Source: Ascaphus truei (Eukaryota; Chordata; Amphibia; Anura; Ascaphidae). From it: a DNA stretch of 64,000 nucleotides. The stretch covers positions 50,266,984 to 50,330,983 of the forward strand of contig CM071570.1 of assembly GCA_036426205.1 (NCBI GenBank), in the 5' to 3' direction. The position numbers and the translations under genes are program-made. The notes below the pieces were generated by a model that was not told the DNA's origin, made no database searches, and saw only the letters and a list, made by a program, of their open reading frames with translations. This document shows positions 1 through 10,772 of the stretch, piece after piece; position 1 is the stretch's first letter; every line of letters starts with the position of its first letter.

Positions 1-101
1 TTATGGGGTGCCGGTATCCCCTGCAGAATTTAAATGTCCCGGTCACGTGACGCGGGAGCTTTAAAGTGCACGGGATACCGGCACCCCATAACGGGGCCTG
101 T
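1..101. repeat. Imperfect palindrome of about 100 bp at window edge
   Basis: The first 20 bases (TTATGGGGTGCCGGTATCCC) recur as their reverse complement at about 82-101, and the interior is also roughly self-complementary around GTCACGTGAC. This is the layout of a tiny palindromic MITE or a hairpin terminus. It begins exactly at the window edge, so it may be larger. It directly abuts the left end of the giant inverted repeat. Confidence 0.6.
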
Positions 102-2960
102 ATCTCCTGAAGTGGATAGGGGGTGGACCCTACAAGAATCCCACTCAGGGCGAGAGATTCCAGTTCCTCAGTCTTTGTTAAGTAGCAGCAGCTCTCTTTA
201 TTGTTCACAGCAGCACACAGCAATCCCAGCAACACGCTAGTCCCGAGGTACAGGGTCTTCTCTCCTAGCTCAGACTGCACACCCCAGGATGGTCTGTGGG
301 TGTTCACTGTATCCCTGCCACCACCCCAAGCCGCGGGCCCTCAGGGTGGGGCTACTCTCTTCCCTCACCACCTAGGCAGGGGAGAGGCATTGTTCCAACG
401 TAGCTCATCAGTTTCTACTCAGGGCCTGCTGATCTCCTCCCACTGTGTCCAACTAACAGGAACGCTCTCTCTCCGAACTGACACAGGACAGACCTGACTC
501 ACTAAATTGACTGTGCACGCCCTTTATGACTTTGGCAGGCCCCTCCCCTAGTGTCTCTTGCCTTAGACCAGAGTCAGGTGGCCTACCCTCCCAAAACAAG
601 CCCTACCTCTATGTGCAGGAGAAAACGGAACAGGTTTAGGCACACGAAAACATTGCATACGGTATCTCCCCATCAACCCTTCATCACTGGGGCCCAATCC
701 CTCCATCTATAGATATTTGGGTTCTTGCTCAGCTGATTCCCGCTAGGACCCGGTGACCTGACACGTGACGGGCAGGGGCAGTGGCCGGGGCAATGGCGCT
801 AGGGGCAGTGACTGGGGAATTGGCAATGTCCGGTACAGTGTCTATAAGTCGGGCAATGCCACGACCAGGGGCATCTTTTTGAGTTGCCCTCCTCCGCGTG
901 CTTCGTGCTCCTCGGTGTAACGCCTTGGGCCTTCAGTGCCACAGCGCGCTGCCATGGCCCTCCTCTCTTTGGAAAACAAAACTTCCGGGCCTCTGCCCAG
1001 TTTGGACCCAGAAGTGACGTCATTGCTGGTGGCCCGCGAATCCCTATCCCTCCTTGGTCTTGCACGCGAAGTGCGACGAGGACCGGAAGGGGCGGTGGTG
1101 GACCATCCGGTCCGTGGACGGCAGGTAGGCCCGCAAGCCTTTCTCTCTCACCCTCTGCAGGTTTCCGTCTTCACCTGGCGGGAGGTGGGGTGGAGGTGTC
1201 TCCTTACCCCGCTCCGCTGCCGCGGGTGATCGTTGGTTCCTCCGGAGCCACTCGGATCCCATCTCTGCCGCACTGTGAGTAGCCACCGTTGGCGGACTTC
1301 TACGCGGCTCAGGCCGCACCAGCGCTCACTTTTCGGGGGTGTCCGGACTTGTCTGCTCCCTCTCTCTCCGGTAAGTGGACCGCCATCTCTGTTACAGCTG
1401 GGGTGGTTCGCCGGAAGGCGCATTACCACCGATGATAGGCCATCTCCTTCCTCCTAAGACGCCTTTGCCGGTTTCCTTCGCTTGGTCACCTGGATCTCTT
1501 GCCGCACCACCATTGTGTAGTGGTACTAAACGGCCCGCTCCATTAACCTCCAACTGCGGTCGCGCTCTTCCCAATACATCTCTGCTTGGCTGGGCTTCGG
1601 TTCCCACCTCTGCGGTGATAACGGAAACCAGGACAGCCTTCCCTCCGTCCTCCCGCCACCTCCTTTCGAGTTCCCGAGAGGCACTCCGCGTCTTGATCAT
1701 AGGCCATGGCTCGACAGCCATAGTAGACGTGCCACATTGAGGGCATCATGCTGTCGTGCTCGCCGGTTCCGGGTGTCCTGCAGTGTACGCACAGGCACCG
1801 GATACTCTCGGGCCGTCAACCTACACAATCAGGAAGCCTCCTGGAAACTGAAATGGGGTCATGTTCAAATCAGCCATCTTTTGCTCGGGGTTGAATCGTT
1901 CAGTGCTGCTGCTCCTTTCTCTCTCCTAATAGTCAGACTAAATGAAGTTCCTCGCTCTTATTTCCTGTCCCTCCTCTGCTGGAGAGGACAACTCTGATTG
2001 GCTCTTGCCGTGCCCCCTCACTCTTGGTGGAAACAAGAGGAGGGGCACTCTCTCGCTCTGCGTGATGTGGCTTCTTCTATCATGGCCATCACTGCACAGG
2101 TGGTTGGGCTTTCGGCTTTCGCGCCGCTCCGCTCTTTTGGCTGGGAGCTGGGTTTGGCGCCAAACCCCTGCCCCCTCCTCGCCACATTTCTCTTGCAGCC
2201 TGCTTGCAACGCGGCACGTGCGCGATCTAGTCTTGGCGGGAATCGCCATTTTGGATCGGCTGCAACTGCTGGGCAGTGAATTACGCTGCTTTCGCCATTT
2301 TTAACTCCTTCATGCCCCCAGAGCACAGTATCTCGGTCGCCATCTTTAGTGAGCCCACTGAGCCCAAATAGCGCTACTTCCAGTGTCTACTGTGTAACAA
2401 GTTCCTAGACACTGACTGCTCTCGACTGCCCTCTGACTGTTCTCTGCATGCTTTTACCCACGAGTATGATGTATGGCATATCCCAGTCTAGGCAGAGCTC
2501 TTCTCTTGTGCACCGCACTCGTTGACGGTTCCTGCAAGTACTTTGTGGTGGTGCTCTAGGTGCTCTCTAGTGTACCGGGCATCTCCCTAAGTACTGGGCG
2601 TCTCCTACTGTTGCCACTCATAGTGCAGGCCCTGGGCCATGGTCCCTGGACTGTAACAGGCTAACCCCCCCGTTGCCTCACACTATCTGCCTCAAGGGAC
2701 TAGAACAGCAATAGCCATGCACCCAATTTACAACACCCTCTTAGGGCACCCAGGGCGTACTGTGCGAGAGTCCATCTCTCTTGACTACCCCTGATATGCA
2801 TTTGCACCTACTTTCCACAGTATTGCTGGAAGGTGCACTTAACACTTCCAGCTCTGCTTCGCTGCAAACCTGTCCTGTTCTAAATCTCACAGCACACCTC
2901 CAACTGTAGCCCTCAGAACCTCCCCCCCCGGTCGCAGATCGGACCCCCTAGGTGTACTAG
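102..2960 (-). mobile_element. Left arm of giant inverted repeat (decayed minus-strand copy)
   Basis: Read on the minus strand, this arm follows the right arm (3203-7400) over nearly its full length with scattered substitutions and small indels. Landmarks are the TTTATT at 197-202 (mirror of the AATAAA at 7297-7302), the stretch at 660-730 (mirror of about 5460-5530) and the arm end at about 2890-2960 (mirror of about 3203-3270). It lacks the part matching about 5607-6897 of the right arm. Its coding part is broken, so the overlapping short reading frames here are mirror images and not genes. Two copies of one element placed head to head, or one fold-back element, would both give this structure. 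Confidence 0.85.
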
Positions 2961-3202
2961 GGGGGGAGCACAGGTGAGTGCAACGGGAGCAGGGAGGGCA
3001 AGGGGGGGGGGGATGGGCTCCTTTTGTCCGCGTACCATCTCGCTTCCTGGGGCTTAACAGAGATGGAGGCGTTGCACCATTGAGATCAGATGAAGGAAAG
3101 AATCCCAGAAACCTGGTCCTGTACTCCCCCACACCATCGCAGGAGACTCAGGCCCTCCTGTTGCCAGCAGGTATGCACCACCTAGACATATGTAGCCAGA
3201 CC
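2961..3202. other. Spacer at centre of giant inverted repeat
   Basis: About 240 bp of non-mirrored sequence separate the two arms. It has a G-run near 3000-3012 and a block at about 3049-3115 that recurs in direct orientation just outside the right arm (7389-7453), beginning TGGGGCTTAACAGAGATGG. A block directly after both a possible 5' terminus and a 3' terminus could be a leader or target-derived sequence. I cannot decide which. Confidence 0.6.
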
Positions 3203-3830
3203 TTAGTACACCCTAGGGGGTCCGATCTGCGACCGGGAGGGGGAGGTTCTGAGGGCTACAGTTGGAGGTGCTGCTGAGATTTAGAAACAGGACAGGTTTG
3301 CAGCGAAGCAGAGCTGGAAGTGTTAAGTGCACCTTCCATGCAAATACTGTGGAAAGTAGGGTGCAAATGCATATCAGGGGTAGTCAAGAGAGCATGGACT
3401 CTCGCACAGTACGCCCTGGGTGCCCTAAGAGGGTGTTGTAAATTGGGTGCATGGCTATTGCTGTTCTAGTCCCTTGAGGCAGATAGTGTGAGGCAACTGG
3501 GGGGGTTAGCCTGTTAACTAGTCCAGGGACCATGGCCCAGGGCCTGCACTATGAGTGGCCAACAGTAGGAGACGCCCAGTACTTAGGGAGATGCCCGGTA
3601 CACTAGAGAGCACCTAGAAAGCACACCACAAAGTACTTGCAGGAACCGTCAACGAGTGCGGTGCACAGAGAAAGAGCTCTGCCTAGACTGGGATATGCCA
3701 TACATCATACTCGTGGGTAAAAGCATGCAGAGAACAGTCAGAGGGCAGTCAGAGAGCAGTCAGTGTCTAGGAACTTGTTACACAGTAGACACTGAGAGTA
3801 GCGCTATTGTGGGCTCAGTGGGCTCACTAA

Positions 3831-3937
3831 AGATGGCGACCGCAGATACATGTGCTCTGCGGGGCATGAAGGAGTTAAAAATGGCGACAGCAGCGTAATT
3901 CACTGCCCAGCAGTTTGCAGCCGATCCAAAATGGCGA
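3831..3937 (+). promoter_or_regulatory. Cluster of three YY1-type ATGGCG motifs
   Basis: AGATGGCGAC (3831), AAAATGGCGAC (3877) and AAAATGGCGAT (about 3928) sit within about 105 bp, about 1 kb upstream of the long reading frame. AAnATGGCG is the established YY1 recognition pattern and is often found near transcription starts of TATA-less promoters and of retroelements. That it works as a promoter here is inference. The mirrored motifs are in the left arm near 2240-2345. Confidence 0.4.
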
Positions 3938-4865
3938 TTCCCGCCAAGACTAGATCGCGCACGTGCCGCGTGCAAGCAGGCTGCAAGAGAAATGTGGCGA
4001 GAGATGTGCAGGGGTTTGGCGCCAAACCCAGATCCCCAGCCAAAAGAGCGGAGCGGCGCGAAAGCCGAAAGCCCAACCACCTGTGCAGTGACTGGCCGAT
4101 AGAAGAAGCCACATCACGCAGAGCGAGAGAGTGCCCCTCCTCTTGTTTCCACCAGAGTGAGGGGGCACGGCAAGAGCCAATCAGAGTTGTCCTCTCCAGC
4201 AGAAGGAGGGACAGGAAGTAAGAGCGAGGAACTTCATTTCAGTCTGACTATTGAGGAGAAAGGAGCAGCAGCACTGAACTATTCAACCCCGAGCAAAAGA
4301 TGGCTGATTTGAACATGACCCCATTTCAGTTTCCAGGAGGCTTCCTGATTGTGTAGGTTGACGGCCGAGAGTATCTCCGGTGCCTGTGCGTACACTGCAG
4401 GACACCCGGACCGGCCCGAGCACGACAGCATGATGCCCTCAATGTGGCACGTTCTATCTATGGCCTGTCGAGCCATGGCCTATGATCAAGACCCCGCGGA
4501 GTGCCTCTCCGGGAACTCGAACGGAGGTGGCGGAGACGGAGGAGAAGGCTGTCCTGGTTTCCGTTATCACCGCAGAGGTGGGAACCGAAGCCCAGCCAAG
4601 CAGAGATGTATTGGAGAAGAGCGCGACCGCAGTGGAGGTACTGGAGCGGGCCCGTTTCGTACCACTACACACTGGTGGTGCGGCAAGAGATCCAGGTGAC
4701 TCCAAAGCGAAGGAACCGGCAAAGGCGTCTTAGGAGGAAGGAGATGGCCTATCATCGGTGGTAATGCGCCTTCCGGCGAACCACCCCAGCTGTAACAGAG
4801 ATGGCGGTCCACTTACCAGAGAGAGGGAGCAGACAAGTCCGGACACCCCCCGAAAGTGAGCGCTG

Positions 4866-6403
4866 GTGCGGCCTGAGCCGCGTAGAAGTCCGCCAACGGT
4901 GGCTACTCCCAGTGCGGCAGAGATGGGATCCGAGATGGCTCCGGAGGAACCAACGATCACCAGCCGGCAGCGGAGCGGTAAGGAGACACCTCCACCCCCT
5001 TACTCCCGCCAGGTGAAGACGGAACCTGCAGAGGGTGAGAGAGAAAGGCTTGCGGCCTACCTGCCCGTCCACGGACCGGATGGTCCACCACCGCCCCTTC
5101 CGGTCCTCGTCGCACTTCCGGTGCAAGACCAAGGAGCGGATAGGGATTCCGCGGCCACCAGCAATGACGTCACTTCTGGGTCCAACTGGCGCAGAGGCCC
5201 GGAAGTTTTGTTTTCCAAGAGAGGAGCGGCCATGGCAGCCGCGCTTGTGGCACTGAAGGCCCAAGGCGTTACCCGAGGAGCACGAAGCACGCCGGAGAGG
5301 GCAACTCAAAAGATGCCCACTGGTCGTGGCATTGCCCGACTTATAGACACTGTACCGGACATTGCCAATTCCCCAGTCACTGCCCCTAGCGCCATTGCCC
5401 CGGCCACTGCCCCTGCCCCGTCACGTGTCAGGTCACCGGGTCCTAGCGGGAATCAGCTGAGCAAGAACCCCAAATATTCTATAGATTGGAGGGATTGGGA
5501 CCTCAGTGATGAAGGGTCTGATGGGGAGATACCGTATGCAAATGTTATTCGTGTGCCTAACCCTGTTCCGTTTTCTCCTGCACATAGAGGTAGGGCCCGA
5601 GGGTCCCATACTACTGCAGAAGCGGGTTCAGTGAGTTTGGTAATGCATAAGATGAACCCCACAATTTACACCGATGAGACAAAAGGTAGACGCAAAGGCT
5701 CGCACTCTACTGAGGCGGCAACGTCAGGTGTGTCCTCCCAGGCAGAGTCAGATACTGATATGAGAGTAGTATCAGGGTATGAGCACCAAGACAAGTGGTG
5801 GGCACCGCTGTTTACAGGGTACCATGAAGGTATGGACCGTACTCGGTTCTTACTCATCAAGAATAAAATAGTTGACCATTGGTGGGCTGTAGGCACCTTT
5901 TCTCCCCAGGAGGTTGCTGACGAACTGGATAAACGGTATAGGGACATTGAGCAAAAGTTAATCATTCCCAAAGGTCCTGCTGTACTGTATGATGATGTAG
6001 CCCCAGAGGAGCCTGAGTTTTGGGTACTGCCAAGCAGGGCAGGTGACCAGAAACTGACCAAGCTCAGCAGAGCAGATAGAGCCATAGTGGCCAGGTATAG
6101 GCAGTCCCATGGATATGAGTTCCCCTATGTACCTGAGCCCATTATGTTAGAAATAAGGAGCAGAGCGATACCTGGATCCGGGAGGCTGTTATGGAATACC
6201 TTAGGACTAAGTTCGGTAGGGCGGTCTATCATAACAAGGACACAGTATGTGATGTTATACGGGCATGGAGTGTTGGGAGGAGTATCTACATGCATAGCGT
6301 GGTGTACCGGCCGGAGTATGGGTCAGTACATCCCTATTATATAAAAGTTACTGATCAGAATGGGCGGGAAGTTAGGAAGCCTGACCCGTGCCATTACTAT
6401 TAG
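4866..6403 (+). CDS. Unrecognised mobile-element protein, one frameshift
   Basis: A reading frame of 492 codons opens at 4866 and is the longest in the window's first 11 kb. The first 200 residues are rich in Pro, Arg, Ser and Thr and look disordered. A compact-looking second half follows, with many Trp, Tyr and charged residues (for example VDHWWAVGTF and LDKRYRDIEQKL). Between about 6137 and 6170 the protein-like reading passes into another frame, which ends with TAG at 6401-6403; the original frame runs on only to 6344 with unlike composition. I take this as one frameshift, by mutation or sequencing error. I do not recognise the family. The lack of catalytic motifs suggests a structural or accessory protein of the element, perhaps gag-like, but this is a guess. 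The left arm keeps only a broken N-terminal part. Confidence 0.55.
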
Positions 6404-6480
6404 TTAGGTTCTCTATGTTGGGAGTTACCGTGTATCTTTAAATCACAATTGTGTTTGTTTTCCAGATTGTTCACCTGCAG

Positions 6481-6667
6481 GATGGTTCTGCTAAAGTTAG
6501 GTCCAGGTGGGGACCATTGGATTCCACCTGAGGGAGAGTGTAGCCCTGGTAAGAAAATAGGGCTATACGTCTATCCTCCTACTGGTATAAGCCCTGCTAA
6601 GGGCAGGCTGCCAGTGGTTATCATGGGTTTCCCGCGCTTTAAGCCCTGCCCTGAGTGGTGGAGGTAG
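6481..6667 (+). CDS. Possible downstream exon or small ORF of the same element
   Basis: Just after a pyrimidine-rich tract that ends in CAG (about 6450-6466), a reading frame of about 60 codons starts at ATG 6481 and ends in TAG at 6665-6667. It has protein-like composition (Gly, Pro, Trp, ending in CPEWWR). It lies wholly in the part missing from the left arm. It may be a second exon of the protein ending near 6403. No family is recognised. Confidence 0.3.
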
Positions 6668-6778
6668 GCCGTCATATGTAGAAGCACATGCACACCGCTC
6701 GTAGGTGCTGGAGGGGGTACTTATCTGCCGGTGCGCTGTATCCAGGGAGGTCCAGACATCCCAGAAGTACTCGAGCAA

Positions 6779-6897
6779 AGGAATGGAAGCAGGCACACGG
6801 TCTTTCTAAAGGTGCAGTTTTCTGTGCCACCAAAGGTCCCTTTGATGGCACAATAAACTGCACCTTTAGAAAGACTGTGTGCCTGCTTCCATTCCTT
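6779..6897. repeat. Hairpin with about 57-bp arms
   Basis: GGAATGGAAGCAGGCACAC at about 6780 recurs as its reverse complement ending near 6892, with only a short loop around 6838-6842. The arms are nearly identical, so the same short peptide can be read on both strands. It is a small palindromic insertion or MITE. It lies at the right boundary of the segment that the left arm lacks. Confidence 0.8.
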
Positions 6898-7296
6898 TGT
6901 TTGGTGGAGGTAGGCCACCTGACTCTGTGTCTAAGGCAAGAGACATAGGGGAGGGGCCTGCCAAAGTCATAAAGGGCAGTGCACAGTCAATTTAGTGAGT
7001 CAGTGTCTGTCTGTGTCAGTTCTGAGAGAGAGCGTTCCTGTTAGTGTGACACAGTTGGAGGAGATCAGGCAGGCCCTGAGTAGAACTGATAGAGCTACGG
7101 TGGACCAATGCCTCTCACCCTGCTTAGGGGGTGAGGGAAGAGCTAGCCCCACCCTGAGCGCCCGCGGCTTGGGGTGGTGGCAGGGATACAGTGAACACCC
7201 ACAGACCATCCTGAGGGTGTGCAGTCTGGAGCTGGGAGAGAAGACCCTGTACCTGAGACTAGCGTGTTGCTGGGATTGCTGTGTGCTGCTGTGAAC

Positions 7297-7302
7297 AATA
7301 AA
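7297..7302 (+). promoter_or_regulatory. Polyadenylation signal AATAAA of right-arm element
   Basis: Canonical AATAAA about 100 bp before the end of the right arm, followed by GAGAGCTGCTGC. The left arm carries the mirror signal at 197-202. The outward-facing pair agrees with two head-to-head transcription units. Confidence 0.5.
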
Positions 7303-7453
7303 GAGAGCTGCTGCTACTTTTAACAAAGACTGAGACTGGAATCTCTCGTCCCTGAGTGGGAATTCTCTGTAAGGGTTCCACCCCATATCCCTGGGGCTTA
7401 ACAGAGATGGAGGCGTTGCACCATTGAGATCAGATGAGGGCAAGAACCCCAGA

Positions 7454-8900
7454 AGAACGGAAACAAAAAAAACAGCGCACAACGCAAATAGTGAAGTATG
7501 AAAAATACAAATGTATATTAAAATAGGGAAAAATATTTTGCATACATCAAGAAGCTAGGACATAAGCATTGAGTGTGTACAACACACAAGTTATCACTCG
7601 GCAGCTGTTGGTTCAGGAGTCAGGAGCTGATTTCTTTTGGCAAGCGTCTTGGGCAGCAGCTGTGATATTATCCTTCATACGAACACCCAGACACTCGATC
7701 ACCGCCTCTATGGAAACCTTCCCCCTGGTCAGCTGGAATCCAGGCAATCCGAACGTTCTGCAGCCTGCAGTCACGCGCCGGAGGTCCCCGGATTGAGCTG
7801 TGAGGGCTCAGATGGTTCACAGTGTTCTCCGATCAATACAGCCACAAACGGAGGCAAAATAGCTGACTGCAATGACTCCAGTTTGTAACACTAACGCTCC
7901 GTAGTGGGGCGCTGCGGAGTGACGTCACAGTCGCGATTTCAGAAAGCACAACACAGGAGTCTACTTGAACACGTCAGCTCAAGGTAGACGCAAAAAAGTT
8001 ACTGCTTGCAGCTGATCTCTGAATCCAGGCTAAATGGTGTATACCAGTTGCAATCTGGGCTATGTAGTGGGTATTCCACAAATAAGTGTCCTGAGTTCAC
8101 ATAGGATATCTACTAGCCAAAATAGCCCGAAGGTAAAAGGCTCTCAATGGGCTAAGCTCATAATGCCCTAGCGTGGTGTTTATAGTGAAGAGGTCTCACT
8201 GCGCATGTGTCATAGATATAATTGCAGTAGGATCCTGGATTCAGAGATCAGCTGCAAGCAGTAACTTTTCACACTCTGGTAGCTCTCCCTTGAGCGCTAC
8301 GCCTGTACAAACCTTCTATTCAGCATTGTTCACTATTGGTCTTGACTAGGGAAACCGAGTAGTACCATAGACTTATCCAGTCTATTTTTATCTGTGTGAT
8401 ACACACCACACAACACATTTTTAATAAAGATATTTAATAAACTTTTTTTATTTTTATGTACATAATTGTTCACCCCTGACCACATTATACTATAAGGGTT
8501 GCTGTGCGCCTTTTAGAAGGGACCTTTGGTGCCTCCTTTAGGCACATCTCTCTGTCTCCATATTTACACTCCCTTGGCAGCACGCTAATACCACCAAAGG
8601 GTTTTTGAGCGAGGTCCTTCTCCATAGTGCTCCACTAATCATGCATATTCATTTTCTTATATTCAAGGCTGATAGAGTGCCGCCTTGTTGTACTATGTGT
8701 CAGTGTTTAGTGCAGTTTAGTTATACTTAGGGATAGGAGACATTTTTGGTGGATTTGGATCCCCCTCGTACCGGCCGGCTCCTTTGGTCTGAGGATTTCG
8801 GCGGATCAGTCTCAAAAAGGGAGATTCCTCTTTTCCATACTTAATTTTTCTATCACAGACAGATCTGTGGGCTAGGTTAATAATTTGAACCATAATCCGC
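7454..8900. other. Unassigned stretch with an internal inverted repeat
   Basis: No gene is supported. A 35-bp inverted repeat (7994-8028 and 8234-8268, core AGTTACTGCTTGCAGCTGAT) encloses about 205 bp. AATAAA-like signals lie near 8423-8440. The sequence has the look of decayed LTR or MITE material (CG-rich patch near 7890-7930, GAGCGCTACGCC near 8295). Confidence 0.4.
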
Positions 8901-9129
8901 AATCCGCGGATGCGTACGAGGAGTCGAGGAGAATAAATAGAGGTGCAGCCTCAAGCTGAAGCCGTTTGTTGCTGTGTTTAGCTATAGGTGGGTGTGTTGC
9001 TGCTGTTCTTGCTGCTGTAGTATACTATTATCCTATTATACTTGTATACTAGTAAATTATTATATTATAGTTTTAAAAGCAAAAAATAATTTACTTAATA
9101 TTTTTTGTATTTCTTTCATTGGTGGGAGG

Positions 9130-9350
9130 GGGGCCTCGGGCTCTGAGCCATCATGCTGCACAGGTGAATATTATTACTGTGACTGTAGTCTATTATTCAC
9201 TGGAATATTTATATAGAGATGCAGTGATACTATTATTATAAAACCAAGCTTTGATATTTCTGTAAAAAACTCATTCCATAGATAGCTAATCGGATTGCAG
9301 TTCCAGAGCATTTTTTATTCTAGAAATTACTAATTGTCTACTCATACAGT
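9130..9350. repeat. Diverged repeat unit 1 (partner at 9575-9920)
   Basis: Contains GGGCTCTG, then TAGTCTATTATTCACTGGAATAT, a polyATT patch, TTGATA.TTCTG, AACTCATTCC and TTACTAATTGTCTACT in the same order as 9575-9920, about 450-570 bp apart. Its right flank (about 9350-9400) recurs near 15890-15940, so the family is dispersed. Its class is unknown. Confidence 0.6.
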
Positions 9351-9574
9351 ATTGGCAAGTGACAAAGGGCGCTGATTTAACGCTCAGTGACACCAGTGAT
9401 AACAAATTACTCTAGTGTACAAAAGTATACAGTATGTGTTATTGACGTAACACAAGTGCCACGCCACCCAGCTCTAGCATTAAACCAGTACCAGTGGGCA
9501 GTCATTATTCATAAATAATTATATCCACCGGTAGTTGTCTGGTTTTGTCTGGACTTTCTTTCATGTACTACAGT

Positions 9575-9696
9575 GGGCCCAGGGCTCTGGGACTTCTTGA
9601 TGAATCACATATGATTCTTTATCATTATAATTGTCACCTATTGTAGTCTATTACAGTATTCACTGGAATATATTGTATATAGAGAGCAGCAGTTAT

Positions 9697-9733
<37 letters not shown>

Positions 9734-9920
9734 GACAAAGCCTTGATACTTCTGGGAAAAACTCATCCCAAGGATAAACTAATAAGATTAAAGTTGCAGA
9801 GCAATTTCAGAGAAATTCTGCTTTTGTCAACAACAGTCTGGGCTAACATGTTATCCATGTATCCATTGCTGTACTGCAGCTTAATTTTGTATCCTAGTAA
9901 TTACTAATTATTTACTTGTA
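9575..9920. repeat. Diverged repeat unit 2 with ATT microsatellite
   Basis: Direct, diverged duplicate of 9130-9350, enlarged by an (ATT)n run at about 9690-9735 and a unique block near 9820-9890. Local tandem duplication or two insertions of one family would explain it. Confidence 0.6.
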
Positions 9921-10179
9921 GCCAAGTCCCCTTGGGCTACTAATTCTCTGGCCCCTCTAGCACTGTAAATCTCAGTAAAAAGTGGGCAATGTTGCGAGCA
10001 AATCCTGCAGGGCCAGGTTGTATTGTTATATGTTTGTGTCAGGAATCCACTCCTGGCTTTTCTCGTAGCCTTGCAGGGTGCTGTTGTTCTCACTAATTCC
10101 CTCTTTGCAATCAACAGCAGCTGTGTGGGCTATCACTGCAACCTAGCCTTGTGCTCAGTCATTGGAGCAGTGCCCTCAC

Positions 10180-10225
10180 ACCCTCCTCTGGGGATTGGCC
10201 CACTGGCCTTTAAATACTGCATTCC
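10180..10225 (+). promoter_or_regulatory. CCAAT/TATA-like promoter motif of an LTR-like unit
   Basis: GATTGGCCC (inverted CCAAT) near 10193 is followed by CCTTTAAATACTGC near 10208. This spacing suits an RNA polymerase II promoter. The unit may start at TGTCAGGAATCC (about 10037), an LTR-like terminus, and has AATAAA at 11414-11419. That the whole is an LTR is inference. Confidence 0.35.
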
Positions 10226-10351
10226 CACAATCCCTCTCTGCCGAGCATAATTCTTCTTGCACGTTCCTGTGTTCTGCCACAAGCCCTTGTTTGTTTTTCC
10301 TGTGACTATTCCTGTGGATGTGTTCCAGCATTAGTTCCTGCTTTCCCTGCA

Positions 10352-10772
10352 ACCTGCTGCTTCTACCCTTAGCAGAGGTTGCTGTTTGGAACCCGTGACC
10401 TGCTGCTCTTTCTCCATTCGCAGAGGCCAGCTTAAGCTTCTGCGTGCAAGCACCCGGAGCCCGCTGTGGTGCTATCTCCCTGGAGCCCGCAACCTGCTGC
10501 TTCTACCATTAGCAGAGGTTGCTGTTTGGAACCCGTGACCTGCTGCTCTTTCTCCATTCGCAGAGGCCAGCTTAAGCTTCTGCGCTGAAGCACCCCGGAG
10601 ACCTGCTGTGTGCTATCTCCCTGGAGCCCGCAACCTGCTGCTTCTATCCTTAGCAGAGGTTGCTGTTTGGACCCCTTGGCCTGCTGCTCTTTCTCCCTTC
10701 GCAGAGGCCAGCTTGAACTCTTGCACTGAAGAACTGGTTTACCAGTGCTGCCTGGCGGTGTCCCCACCCCGG
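10352..10772. repeat. Tandem repeat, about 140 bp x 3
   Basis: Three units begin CCTGCTGCTTCTA near 10352, 10493 and 10633. Each contains AGCAGAGGTTGCTGTTTGG and CGCAGAGGCCAGCTT in the same order. Units 1 and 2 are nearly identical and unit 3 is more diverged. Long reading frames on both strands here come from this repetition. Confidence 0.85.

Larger units (their letters stand above)
3203..7400 (+). mobile_element. Right arm of giant inverted repeat, protein-coding copy
   Basis: This plus-strand copy has about 1.6 kb of 5' non-coding sequence, one long reading frame (4866 to about 6403), a possible downstream exon (acceptor-like pyrimidine tract ending CAG near 6464) and a 3' region with AATAAA at 7297-7302. 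Its far end, near 7400, matches the far end of the left arm near 105. No transposase, integrase or reverse transcriptase motif is visible, so I leave its class open; an LTR-type or DNA-transposon origin are both possible. Confidence 0.8.

Noticed and set aside
799..1740. Cluster of overlapping frames of 70-132 codons on both strands
   Set aside because: They lie in the left arm, the mirror of the coding region at 4866-5500, and are broken or antisense reflections of it.
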